A stretch of DNA of 64,000 bases. It comes from Gamsiella multidivaricata. Its lineage: Eukaryota > Mortierellomycota > Mortierellomycetes > Mortierellales > Mortierellaceae. The position numbers and the translations under genes were made by a program. Below are positions 10,501 through 20,320 of the stretch, piece by piece. The notes under the pieces are model-generated. The model was given only the letters and a program-made list of their open reading frames with translations. It was not told the DNA's origin and made no database searches. The DNA lies in NCBI RefSeq assembly GCF_025024155.1, contig NW_026251714.1, forward strand, positions 496,001-560,000. Direction: 5' to 3'. Numbering within the stretch: position 1 is the stretch's first letter; every line of letters begins with the position of its first letter.

Positions 10501-12809
10501 TCACATTTTTGAAGGCGCTAGCGGTAGCGATGTACGAAGAGCAAGCGGGCAATCCAGTGGTCGAGTACTCACCCTTTCGCGATCGATGGACATGGAAAGA
10601 AGATTTCTTTAGCCGGGTGGACGAGAAGCAGCAGCTCTTGCGTGAGGCTTGTCCTCTGGCCCGCAGCGGCAATCAGTACCGGTTTATCCATAAGTCACTA
10701 CTGGAATATTTCTTGGTCCGTGCGGTGTTTGAGCCGCGAGACGGGGAGAGCGCGAATCGCGCGACCTTGACTCAAGCCCAGCGACGTCGAGGGAGCGTCG
10801 ATTCCGTCATGAGCTTTGAAAACCAGGCTGATGTAGAGGAACCCGTGGCAGACATTGAACAGGCCGTGCTCGATTCGCCCTTGGCACGGAGAAGCTTTGT
10901 GGGTGAGCTGTCGATTCTGCAATTCTTGGCAGAGCGTGTCCAACAGGAACCTCTCTTCAAGCAGCAGCTGCTCGCAACGATCGAATGCTCGAAAACCAAC
11001 AAAGAGGCACGCAAGGCAGCGGCCAATGCAATCACGATATTGGTCAGAGCCGGGATGCTGTTCAACGGCGCAGATCTGAAAGGCATCCAGATCCCAGGAG
11101 CGGACCTGAGTGGTGGGCAATTCGATTCTGCTCAGCTACAAGAGGCGGATTTGAGAAAAGTCAATCTTCGCAATATTTGGCTGCGTCAGGCCAATTTGAG
11201 CAGCGCACAGATGTCGGGCGTGCAGTTTGGCGAATGGCCGTACCTCTTAGAAAATAGCGCGGTGAATTCCTGCGCGTATTCGCCAGATGGGAAGTCCTGT
11301 GCAATAGGTCTCGACGGCGACACGATCAGCGTGTATGACACTTCGACTTGGGCAAAAGCCCACACCTTGCGTGGTCATACCTTTTATGTTGCGAGCGTGG
11401 TGTACTCGCCCAGCAGCCAGCAGATCGCCTCGGGAAGTTTCGACAACACGGTGCGACTGTGGGACGCGCAAACCGGTGCACCCGGACCCATCTTAAGCGG
11501 CCATACCCGCTCAGTTGAAAGTGTGGTGTATTCGCCCAGCGGCCAGCAGATCGCTTCGGGCAGTGAGGACAAGACGGTGCGACTGTGGGACGCGCAAACC
11601 GGTGCACCTGGTCCCATCTTAAGCGGCCATACCAACATAGTCTGGAGCGTGGTGTATTCACCCAGCGGCCAGCAGATCGCCTCGGGAAGTTTCGACAACA
11701 CGGTGCGACTGTGGGACGCACAAACCGGGGCACCTGGTCCTATCTTAAGCGGCCATACTCATCATGTTACGAGCGCGGTGTATTCACCCAGCGGCCAGCA
11801 GATCGCCTCGGGAAGTTTCGACAACACGGTGCGACTGTGGGACGCACAAACCGGTGCACCCGGTCCTATCTTAAGCGGCCATACCTCCGTTGTTATAAGC
11901 GTGGTGTATTCGCCCAGCGGCCGGCAGATCGCCTCGGGAAGTTTCGACAACACGGTGCGACTGTGGGATGTACAAACTGGTGCACCTGGTCCTACCTTAA
12001 GCGGCCATACCGAGCGTGTTATGAGCGTGGTGTATTCTCCCAGTGGCCAGCAGATCGCTTCGGGCAGTGAGGACAAGACGGTGCGACTGTGGGACGCACA
12101 AACCGGTGCACCTGGTCTCATCTTAAGTTGCCATACCGAGTGTGTTAAGAGTGTGGTGTATTCGCCCAGCGGCCAGCAGATCGCCTCGGGCAGTGAGGAC
12201 AAGACGGTGCGACTGTGGGACGCACAAACCGGTGCACCTGGTCTCATCTTAAGCTGCCATACCGATTGTGTTAGGAGGGTGGTGTACTCGCCCAACGGCC
12301 AGCAGATCGCCTCGAGCAGTCATGACGAGACGGTGCGACTGTGGGATGTGAATTCGGGTCAATGTTTGGCAGTTGTTGAAGATTTCCATGGGTCAATCAC
12401 AAGCATGACCTGGAACCCTACTCCAAACGGCACCTATTTCGCAACCGGCTGTGAGGATATGTCTGTTCGCATGTGGCAGGTCATAGAAGAGGAGGATCAC
12501 TATCAGGTCCGCCTGCATTGGAGTTCGATGCATGACAGACTTACCGTGTCAAATACCTCTATCCAAAACGTCCAAGGCTTAAGCAGGATAAACATGCGGC
12601 TATTAGAACAACGCGGCGCTGCGGGTAAGCCGATTCAGCCTTTGGGCTTCCGTGAGGCAAGCGAAAAGCTAATTACCATGGCATCCGTGGTGTATAAACT
12701 CAAAGTGCCGTCAAACCACAATATGATGGATACCGCCGCCACGGCCGATTCTTTCGCTGTACAGACAACAAAGCCGGTCGACTCGGCGAATGTCTTTCCG
12801 CTTGCTTGA
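7528..12809 (+). CDS. NACHT NTPase with N-terminal helical domain, pentapeptide repeats and WD40 repeats (NLR-like)
   Basis: Exons 7528-7844, 7950-9277 and 9400-12809 join in phase to 5055 nt, 1684 aa, with no lesions seen. Residues about 20-105 look like two TPR-type helical hairpins (FASACFEHGKLLENLEYSE). Residues about 110-640 are helical and ARM-like, without a recognised effector fold. The NACHT NTPase has Walker A GNSGGGKS (nt 9741-9764, residue about 663) and Walker B LICDGYDES (about 735). Pentapeptide repeats (A-D/N-L-x-x) span about 1095-1155. Roughly ten WD40 units follow (nt about 11270-12480), seven of them near-identical 42-aa copies. In fungi, NACHT-WD40 proteins such as HET-E act as NLR-like incompatibility or immune sensors; the function here is inferred from architecture only. 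The third exon starts at 9400 because this gives GTATGT...TAG ends and the expected ESLLQELESNGD. Confidence 0.9.
11274..12482 (+). repeat. WD40 repeat array, 126-bp units
   Basis: About ten WD units. Units 2-8 keep an exact 126-bp period (for example GTG GTG TA at 11400 and 11526) and are nearly identical. Differences gather at the two residues after the opening Thr, one residue two positions later, and the FDN/EDK/HDE triplet before TVRLWD. The first and the last two units are more diverged. Confidence 0.9.
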
Positions 12810-13009
12810 AAGGTGAAGGTGCTACAAATAGGAGACTAGCAACGGTGCCTTGACTTCTACTCATTGCCAACCTTTTAGCGCATGAATTGCGCTTTCTGAA
12901 GACAACATGCAGAGCAGTCTTTGTCTATAACAAGTTCACAAATTAAAAGTGGTAGTCAAGAGCACAAACTAAAGCATTCAGTGGGTTGGAAACCCCAAAG
13001 AGCAGGAGA

Positions 13010-13249
13010 GAATGCGGTGAACAATGAAGAGATCAAAGCTAGGGCCATGGTGTATTGTGCGCCCGTAAATGTTGACCATGGCAGCCCGCTGTCTTTAGTA
13101 ATACGCGCAAGAGAAACATTCCTCCTCCGATTCTAAAAAATCCTCTCGCGGAGAGTACCGTCCCAACTTCCTTCACCGACCCTGGCCAATATCACCAGCA
13201 CCGCCGCTGCGACCAACATCAGATCTACAGCTAACGACGCACGCGCCAT
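13010..13249 (+). repeat. 3' module of the NACHT locus, also at 53142-53365
   Basis: Non-coding sequence that reappears in inverted orientation at 53142-53365. Shared words include GTATTGTGCGCCCGTAAATG and ACCCTGGCCAATATCACCAG (strand as here). Homology begins about 200 bp after the NACHT stop codon and runs directly into the 28S-derived segment in both copies. Confidence 0.75.
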
Positions 13250-13440
13250 ATTGAACTTAGTACGAAAGGATAGCTGGTATTTGGGCCAGCCTGAGCAGGC
13301 AATGGTTCGAAGCTATCATCTATTGGATTGTGGCTGAACGTCTCTAAGTCAGAAATCCGTGCTAGAACGCGACGATTACCGCCTTTCGATATTTAGTCGA
13401 ATACGAATAGACCCTCGGGTCCTGAATCATGCTACGTGGG
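13250..13440 (+). pseudogene. 28S rRNA 3'-region fragment
   Basis: Matches the conserved 3' part of fungal large-subunit rRNA: TTGAACTTAGTACGA, GGTATTTG, GAAGCTA-CATC, GGCTGAACG-CTCTAAGTC, GCTAGAACGCGACGATTA, and further to about 13440. There is a gap of roughly 20 bp after the first block and scattered changes, so it is a relic and not an active rRNA gene. Upstream of the first base the sequence is not rRNA. Confidence 0.8.
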
Positions 13441-13579
13441 GTGGTCTTGTAGAATGGAAAGGCTTTATGAGGCTTCCACCGATGTTAAATTCAAATATTG
13501 GAAGAGATGAATCCATTGCAGACGGCAACGGCGTGCTGTAACCGATAAAGGACGCAGGTTCACATAACGAAAACTGTTC

Positions 13580-13636
13580 TAAAAACCAGTTTCGACTGTA
13601 CTATCGCTAGTCCTTTGTTTTGTGTCGCGGACTCTA
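13580..13636 (-). repeat. Right terminal inverted repeat of the NACHT block
   Basis: Reverse complement of 3992-4048 with three mismatches in 57; TA lies at the outer edge. It is 83 bp from the stop codon of the Gln-rich gene. Between 13441 and 13579 nothing is recognised. Confidence 0.8.
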
Positions 13637-13718
13637 CAAATAAAAACAAAGAATCGCTTTATTGCTAACAAGTCAACGAACGATTTCTAGGGAAAAAGTC
13701 AGAAAATACATAGGGTGA

Positions 13719-14807
13719 TCAGAGGTTGGTTGGGGATGATGACGAGGACGAGGAAGACGAGGAGGAGGAGCTACCGGAAGATCGCCGTGAGGACGAGGAC
13801 GGGGAGGATGATGTCGTCGTCGCGGTAGTCGAAGTAGACACATGTCCATCGTGGGAATGCCCACGGGATGCGGACCTGACTGGGCCGGCCATTACGTCAG
13901 TGACACCGTGGATTGAATATTTATCCTGGTGTTCGCTTTGCCCGTCCGTGCCCAGGCCCGTAGTCGACGACCTTGCTGACTTTGATCCGTGGACAAGGCT
14001 ACTGATATCCATGGCAACGTCCTCGTCCTGCTCCTTCTCCACGCATGGCTCTTGCTCCTTCGGGGACAGTATCGCATGGGCCTGCTCCGGGGTCATGCCA
14101 TCGATCTGCTTGGGCGTATAGTCCAACAGTGTCAGACGCACCCTGCTCTCGGCCGTGATCATGAACGGGATCCGTACTGGACGACGGGTCGACGTCTGCC
14201 CCTCCCCCTCCTCCTTCTCCTCCTTCTCTTCCTTCTCCTCCTTCACTTCTGCCGAAGCAGCCATGCTTTCGCCCGGTGCCCGGTATCCAAACATGGAACG
14301 ATGCCGCGTTGCAATATACTGGCGTTGTCTTGTTTCCTGTGCAGGAACAGTCTCACCCCTGTCCTTGTCTGATTCAATTGCATCGATCTTGTCCTGTTGA
14401 ACCCGCCGTGCCTTCACCAATTGCTGCTGCTGTTGCTGCTGCTGCTGTTGCTGTTGTTGTTGTTCCAGGATAGCGTTACGGTGCTTGGCCAGCTCGAGCT
14501 GGAGCTCACGCTGCTGCCGCATCCGCTGAGTTTGCTCCAATTGAATCTGTTCCTCCAGAAGGGATTGCCGCCGGTGTTGCTGGTGCTGGCGAACTTGCTC
14601 AGGGGTCATGGGTGGAGGCGGAGGTGAGTAGTAGGCGTGCTCGTTGACACTGTAGGGGACGATGGATGCCCAGCGGACGATGAAGGAGGCAGGGGAGGAG
14701 GAAGTGAGTGGGGAGGGGGCGGTGAGCTGGAGGGATAGGGGACGCCGCCGAGTGGTTTGGACGGCAGTGTGTCGCAAGGCTGCTGACCAGGATGAGGGAG
14801 AGGCCAT
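13719..14807 (-). CDS. Gln/Ser-rich protein, probable mitochondrial
   Basis: 362-aa single-exon protein of unknown function. The N-terminus from the chosen Met at 14807 (MASPSSWSAALRHTAVQT, then RRRPLS) is Arg/Ser/Thr-rich without acidic residues, as in mitochondrial targeting peptides. The frame is open upstream to 15068, but that extension is low-complexity His/Leu/Ser and overlaps a CT-rich leader. A Gln/Arg-rich coiled-coil-like stretch includes 14 consecutive Gln (nt about 14418-14465, mixed CAG/CAA codons). Next come an acidic KEEKEEKE run, a folded-looking motif (RLTLLDYTPKQIDGMTPEQA) and a Ser-rich tail ending in a run of Ser. The repeat tracts suggest length polymorphism. A related pseudogene lies at 61790-62345. 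It is convergent with DHHC copy 1 across the NACHT block. Confidence 0.75.
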   Translation of the reverse strand: MASPSSWSAALRHTAVQTTRRRPLSLQLTAPSPLTSSSPASFIVRWASIVPYSVNEHAYYSPPPPPMTPEQVRQHQQHRRQSLLEEQIQLEQTQRMRQQRELQLELAKHRNAILEQQQQQQQQQQQQQQLVKARRVQQDKIDAIESDKDRGETVPAQETRQRQYIATRHRSMFGYRAPGESMAASAEVKEEKEEKEEKEEGEGQTSTRRPVRIPFMITAESRVRLTLLDYTPKQIDGMTPEQAHAILSPKEQEPCVEKEQDEDVAMDISSLVHGSKSARSSTTGLGTDGQSEHQDKYSIHGVTDVMAGPVRSASRGHSHDGHVSTSTTATTTSSSPSSSSRRSSGSSSSSSSSSSSSSPTNL

Positions 14808-15539
14808 TGTTCTTTCTGAGCGGGGGGAGTGGAGAGGATGTTGGTTACGAAGGAATGAAGGGATAGTCAGAATAAGAAGCGGGTGAGGATGAAGAAGATG
14901 AAGCTGGAGCTGGAGCTGAAGATGATGATGATGAAAGGAAGGAGAGAATGAGGAATGCAGGTGCTTGTTTGCTGCTATGTGTGGGCGTGTGAGAATGCTG
15001 TGGAGAAGGAATTCTCGATGATGCTGGGAGCAGTAAACCCAGCCAGTGGTGCCCTCCCATGGCCACATGACGGTTCCCCAATTTGGACAGGCTCATTCCT
15101 GGCTGACTGACTGACTGACTGACTGACTGACTGATTGACCACGGACTCACTCAACAAAAAACCATAAGAGTGGGGGAGTATTCCAAAGGAAGAGACCCAT
15201 GAAGGGGCAAGGACACAACACCCCACAAGGATGGTGGTGTCTAGCGCCCAGACCATCCTAGCTCCTCAATTGCAATTGCTGTGCCAAGTGCACACATCCA
15301 CACATGAGCAGAAAGATCTTTTCTTGGGTAACTTGTTTTATTATTAAGTAGTAAGCAAGAGGGATGTTATTATGTACAGTGCGTCTCCAGGGACGACAGC
15401 CTTGGGTTGAGTAAAGGATAGGGACATTCAGACTAGGTATACAAGTAGAAGTAGCACGAGCAGAAAAGCAAGAACAAGAAGCAACGCGAACGAATAAGAA
15501 AGACAAAGCAAATAGCAAACAGAATGGGACGGGACTAGC
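14808..15539. other. Intergenic between Gln-rich gene and zinc-finger gene 1
   Basis: Holds the CT-rich (on the minus strand) leader and promoter of the Gln-rich gene and the 3' flank of zinc-finger gene 1. A TGAC tetranucleotide tract lies at about 15104-15136. No further gene seen. Confidence 0.6.
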
Positions 15540-16976
15540 TTATGAGATCGAGAGAAGCTCGGCAGGGTAGTTCTGCAGGAACGGAGTGAACGCCGCAAAG
15601 GCCTTGTTCTTCTCTCCACGACCGTTGTGTCGGTGGATGCGAATGTGCTGGTTCAGGTTGTCGCTGCGGGAGAACCTCTTGGGGCAGTTATGGATCGGGC
15701 ACTCGAATGGCTTCTCCATCGTGTGGATGGAGCGGACATGGCGCTTGAGATGTTCCGATCGCTTGAAGATCTTGCCACAGTCATCGAACCGGCAGGTAAA
15801 GACCTTGCAGCCAGAGTTGTCGGGATGACACGAGACGCGGCGACCGCGAGATCGCTTGGGCGTGGGCTTAACCATGGGAGTGCCATTGGCGGCCGTGCCA
15901 TTGGTGGAGACTGCGCCGGTGCCTGTGCTGTTGGGCGAGCCTGGGGACTGGAAGAATGGGATCGAGGGCTCGCTCAGGGTTCTAGCCAGGGGGTATGTGG
16001 GGGCGATGGAGGAGCAGGAGCTGGACATGGACATGCTGCTGCTGGTCGAGAAGGGAGAGCGGGGGGACAGGGACGAGTCCTCAGAAAGGCTGGAGAGGGA
16101 GCTGGTCGAGTAGCTGTGCTGGTGGTGGTACTGCTGCGAGTGCTGCTGCGAGTACAGATTGTGCTGCTGAGCAGAGATGTAGTAGTCATCATTGTACACT
16201 ACTTGGCTGGTGTAGCCCAGAGGAGACTGGCACATATCCATGTCGCGCACTGCACCCGTGGCCTGGTTCAGGCTGACCTGGCTAGAGGAATCAAAGGACA
16301 TCACGTTGGAGGACTCGCACATATCCGAGAGCTGGCTGTCCGAGAACGAACGCGCCATTGACATCATATAGGATGGGCCCATAGAAGAGGCGAGGTTCGA
16401 GAAATGGTCGGCGGACAGCTCACCCTTGACGCGCTGGGAATAGTTGTACGCGCTCGAGGCCTGGCAGTCCTCGCCGGTGGGTGCGGTGGCATATGGCATA
16501 AAGTTCTCGTTCTCGTAGACGGCCTCCTGGTACTCTTGCTTGTATTCAGCATCTGAGAAGAGCAGGTTTGCACGGGCAGGCATGAATGGGTCCTCGGGCA
16601 GGTCGAGGAAGGTGCAGTTGACAGGAGACGCGGGATGGTTGCCCAGGATCTGCAGGTGGTGGTGCTGCTGGCTAGCAGGCGTCGGTGTGAAGAGGTGGTG
16701 GGCAGGGTGTGATGGCTGCGGTGAGGACGATGCCTGGTGGAGGCTGCTGTGGATTTGGGCGTGGGTCTGCACTGGCGAGGGCGAGCCGGAGCAGGAGGAG
16801 GTCGAGGCAGCGGGCGAGGGAGCAGAGGCGGGCGCACTGGACGCGTCCATGAGAAAGAGCGCTGATTGGGCGTGTGTCGTTTCGGTCTGGTCCTTGGTGG
16901 TCTGTGCCTTGATGTGGTAGCTGCTGGCGACAGAGGACTCTGAGAGGGCCGGAGAGGCGAGTGCTGATGCGGTCAT
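15540..16976 (-). CDS. C2H2 zinc-finger transcription factor, Msn2/4 type, copy 1
   Basis: 478 aa, no intron. Two adjacent C2H2 fingers at about residues 391-450: [19 protein letters not shown], then [19 protein letters not shown]. The RSEHLKRH and RSDNLNQH recognition helices are those of yeast Msn2/Msn4 and fungal Seb1, which bind AGGGG stress elements. Before the fingers comes a basic [11 protein letters not shown] block, a likely nuclear signal. The long N-terminal region is Ser/Gln/His-rich and shares blocks with copy 2 (48153-49361): [38 protein letters not shown]. Role in stress-type transcription is inferred. The promoter side has long GA/CT tracts (16999-17032, 17200-17262) and then 11 kb without a gene. 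Confidence 0.9.
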   Translation of the reverse strand: MTASALASPALSESSVASSYHIKAQTTKDQTETTHAQSALFLMDASSAPASAPSPAASTSSCSGSPSPVQTHAQIHSSLHQASSSPQPSHPAHHLFTPTPASQQHHHLQILGNHPASPVNCTFLDLPEDPFMPARANLLFSDAEYKQEYQEAVYENENFMPYATAPTGEDCQASSAYNYSQRVKGELSADHFSNLASSMGPSYMMSMARSFSDSQLSDMCESSNVMSFDSSSQVSLNQATGAVRDMDMCQSPLGYTSQVVYNDDYYISAQQHNLYSQQHSQQYHHQHSYSTSSLSSLSEDSSLSPRSPFSTSSSMSMSSSCSSIAPTYPLARTLSEPSIPFFQSPGSPNSTGTGAVSTNGTAANGTPMVKPTPKRSRGRRVSCHPDNSGCKVFTCRFDDCGKIFKRSEHLKRHVRSIHTMEKPFECPIHNCPKRFSRSDNLNQHIRIHRHNGRGEKNKAFAAFTPFLQNYPAELLSIS

Positions 16977-17202
16977 CGCTACTATATGTGAAGTATGGAT
17001 TCAAGGAGAGAGAGAGAGAGAGAGAGAGAGAGGGATAGCGAGGGGGAGTATGCAGGGTATCCGGAAAAGAGTCGTGGATCTGTGGCAGAGTGGGAGGCAG
17101 ATCAGGACGGGATATCTTTTTGATCAAATCGTGACGCGATTGGAGCAGAGTGAGATAGCTGGCGAGACAGGTACAGAGAAGCAGGATCTCGGGTGAGAAA
17201 AA

Positions 17203-17243
<41 letters not shown>

Positions 17244-20200
17244 AAGAGAGAGAAAGAGAGATTGAAGACGAAGAGACTGAAGACGAAGAGAGTCAAAGAG
17301 CTTTGATGAAGGAGGAGGAGTTGTAGAGAACAAGGAGGACGAGAAGAAGAGGAGGAGGGGAGGTGGCCATCGAGGTCCCTTTTTGTACTCTTTTTTTGAA
17401 TGTCAAAGGTGCGAGGGGAGTGAGAAAAAAAGAGGAAGAGACAGGTTTGTTTGAAGGAGAGTATTCAGTCGACTCAATTGGACTGTATTGATTAGAGTAC
17501 TCCGACAGACCACCACGGTAGTGACTATAGAGGAGAACTCAAACAAACAAAAGGCACACAACCTCATCGTAGAGTAACGCTTTCTATTGAATTCAATTGC
17601 TCACGGCTGTTTGCACTATTCAGCGTCAATTCAGTCGAGCGTAAACAAACCTGGTTTATATCACTTTTGTGTGTATGTGTGTGTATATGTTTGTGTATAT
17701 GTGTGGGCGTCTATGGCGTGTGGTCATTCATTCAATCAGTCATTCACTCGCCCATTCATTCATTCACACAGTCACCCACTCACTCACTCGCCCACTCAGT
17801 TTGTTCATTCAGTCAGTCAATGAGGTGTGCGTCCAGTGCTGACTGGACTGACTACCTCTCTCTTCGGTCATCCATCCCCCGGAGCTGCCAGCCCTGGGCA
17901 CTCCGTCTACCCCGTCCCCAATTCGGTCTTCTCCCTCCCTCCTTCAGTATCCAGTCCCCAGCATCACACCCTCATCCATCATGCGTGTCCACCCTCGCTC
18001 GACCCGCTCACCCTGGGTCCATTTTCTCTGTCGTATCCAATCAGTCTGAATCCCTAGCCGCTGCTCTTCTCTAGAAGCCTTCGATTCTTCTGACACCAAA
18101 GGATGGGGAAGCAAAAGAGCATTCGCCAGCCCAGCATTCCCTGTCGAAAGGTGCCTCCTCTGGACCTTTCTCGCTTCCTCTCGCGCTTTCTCTCTTCCCC
18201 TTAATCGGTCTTGAGCTGTTTCTAATCTAAAACAGGCAAGCTCGATCTAAGGTAGACGGACAGGGCTAAACCGACCAACCAGAAAAGATCTCAGCCCGTA
18301 TACACCGACCAGAACAAGAATGTTTGGCACTTCCCATAGTAGCTGTGGCATGGCGAAATGAACCATGGACCTTCCTCCACAAGTAGACCCGGTCAGATCT
18401 GGTAGAAAAGTAAAATATTAATGAGAGACAGCATGAAAAGAAAAAAACAAAAGAAATCACACATGATTGTCCCGGCGCTCCTCCCAGCACACCCCACACT
18501 GGTCTGTTCACCCCCCATCCCAAAAGCAACAGCGCTCAAGCCAATTTACGGCCGCAGACTGACTGCCATCTCATCTTTTTCTTTTTCTTTTTTTTTCCCG
18601 CGCAAGCGACCAAAGGGTAAGAGCGCGAGCCACATAATAAGAGAGCCCTGGACTATGCACAACCAATTCTAAAGGATAGGTCGAGTGACCATAGTAATAA
18701 AGCAAAGCAAAGGCGCAGGCAATAACAGCAGCTCTAGCCTAAATTGCTGGATGGCTGGCCATATGGTCTCCTTTCTACGTACGAATACCTGTCTTCTCGT
18801 AAGTAAATTATCAAGCGGGCTGCTCATCACACCATCAATCCAAAACATCACGGGAGGTATCTACACATAACTATCGTGTCGCGCTGTCAAGTGTTCAGTT
18901 GCACTTTATTGTGTCCGATGGCGGCTCGTAGTCGCGCTTTCTTTTTTGTCAATGGCTCACGTTGCTGAGCTCGTCACCTGCAAAAAAAAGAAAAAAAAAA
19001 AAAAAAAAAAAGAGCAATGCAAAGGCGGATTCAAGGAGAAAGGGCGGATGACAGTCTCGACGCTTCATGCAACCACCGGTTTATATGGTGCTTGCATGGA
19101 GTCGTGGCATACAGAAATAGACAGTGCGGTCTGTCTATCTAGGAGCTGGTTATCGTTATTTCGTCGTATCGTTGCTATCCGTTTCCACAACCATGAATCA
19201 ACTGGACCCTCGGTCAATGATACCGTCCATAAACATTGCAGGTCTCCAATAACTGGCACCCTGGGCTTAGAGGCAAGGAAATGGTGGCCTGCTACCTTAC
19301 CAAGGAAAAAAAAAAACAGACTTTGGGCGTAGGTTTTGCAGACGCATAGCTTCATCTGAAATCATTAGAGTTAGTCCACTCCTCCTGGGCTTACTGACGT
19401 ATCTGACACCTGGAATACCATGTGGTCAATGGCGCATACCGGTCCTTAAAGCTCTTGTTATTCAATCTGCGTTCAAAACCCGTTATCAAGTCCTCTCTTA
19501 TCGGGTCCGGTGTCTTCTGGACATTCGCGCGCTAGGACCGCGAACCGTTGGTCATGCTTAACAGAGATGGCTTTGGTAGCGTTGGAGAGCAAAACGAGAA
19601 GTGGATGAACAAGAGAGCATGGTTCACCCACCAGGTCAACCTGACAAACCTTTTCTAGCTCTATCAAAGATATATAGAGCGTTGACGCATCATACTGCTG
19701 ACCTATGCAATCGATAGATTTCTTTATGCGCGTTCGCTATGAAACAGGCCGTTCGGCATCCCGATTCTATCTTTTTTTTTTGGGCAGGCGGGCGGGCGGC
19801 ACAGCAAGTAAATGGGATCATGTAGTCCTGGAATGCGAGAAAATAAAATCGAGATTGGATATCATTTTTCATTACAAAATGGCGGCCTTCCTTTACGGAT
19901 CGCTCATCAAGGGAGCCACATATCCTCTCTGAGGACTCAAAAGTAGATAGACTTCTGGCACTAGCCAATATATGACAATTTGGAGGCCAGGGACGGACAG
20001 TTCGTGATCATGTACCTGTCTCTATCTATAACTAACCTTGAGAACGTATTCTAACTATCATTATACTGCAACATCAGAGGAGTAAATCGTGCGCAGGCAT
20101 TGATCCACCCAGCACAAGACCCAACCCTCTCTCTCTCTCGTTATAGTCGCGAGGCCAAGGTCAGGTCAGCGGCCGATTAGCTATATCTGCTCATTGTTGA

Positions 20201-20285
20201 GCTTCGCTTCTTTTCTGCTGAAAGCTGATCTCCTGGCGGGCAAGCTCCCTCACATCTGTACCTCTTCATAGGGAAACGCCTGTCG

Positions 20286-20320
<35 letters not shown>

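Noticed and set aside
11326..12295. Long open frames antisense and frame-shifted to the WD40 array
   Set aside because: They arise because the 126-bp unit is a multiple of three and repeats. They have no domain of their own.
16999..17333. Open frames over the GA/CT tracts upstream of zinc-finger copy 1
   Set aside because: Pure microsatellite translations (Ser/Leu repeats), more likely leader sequence.
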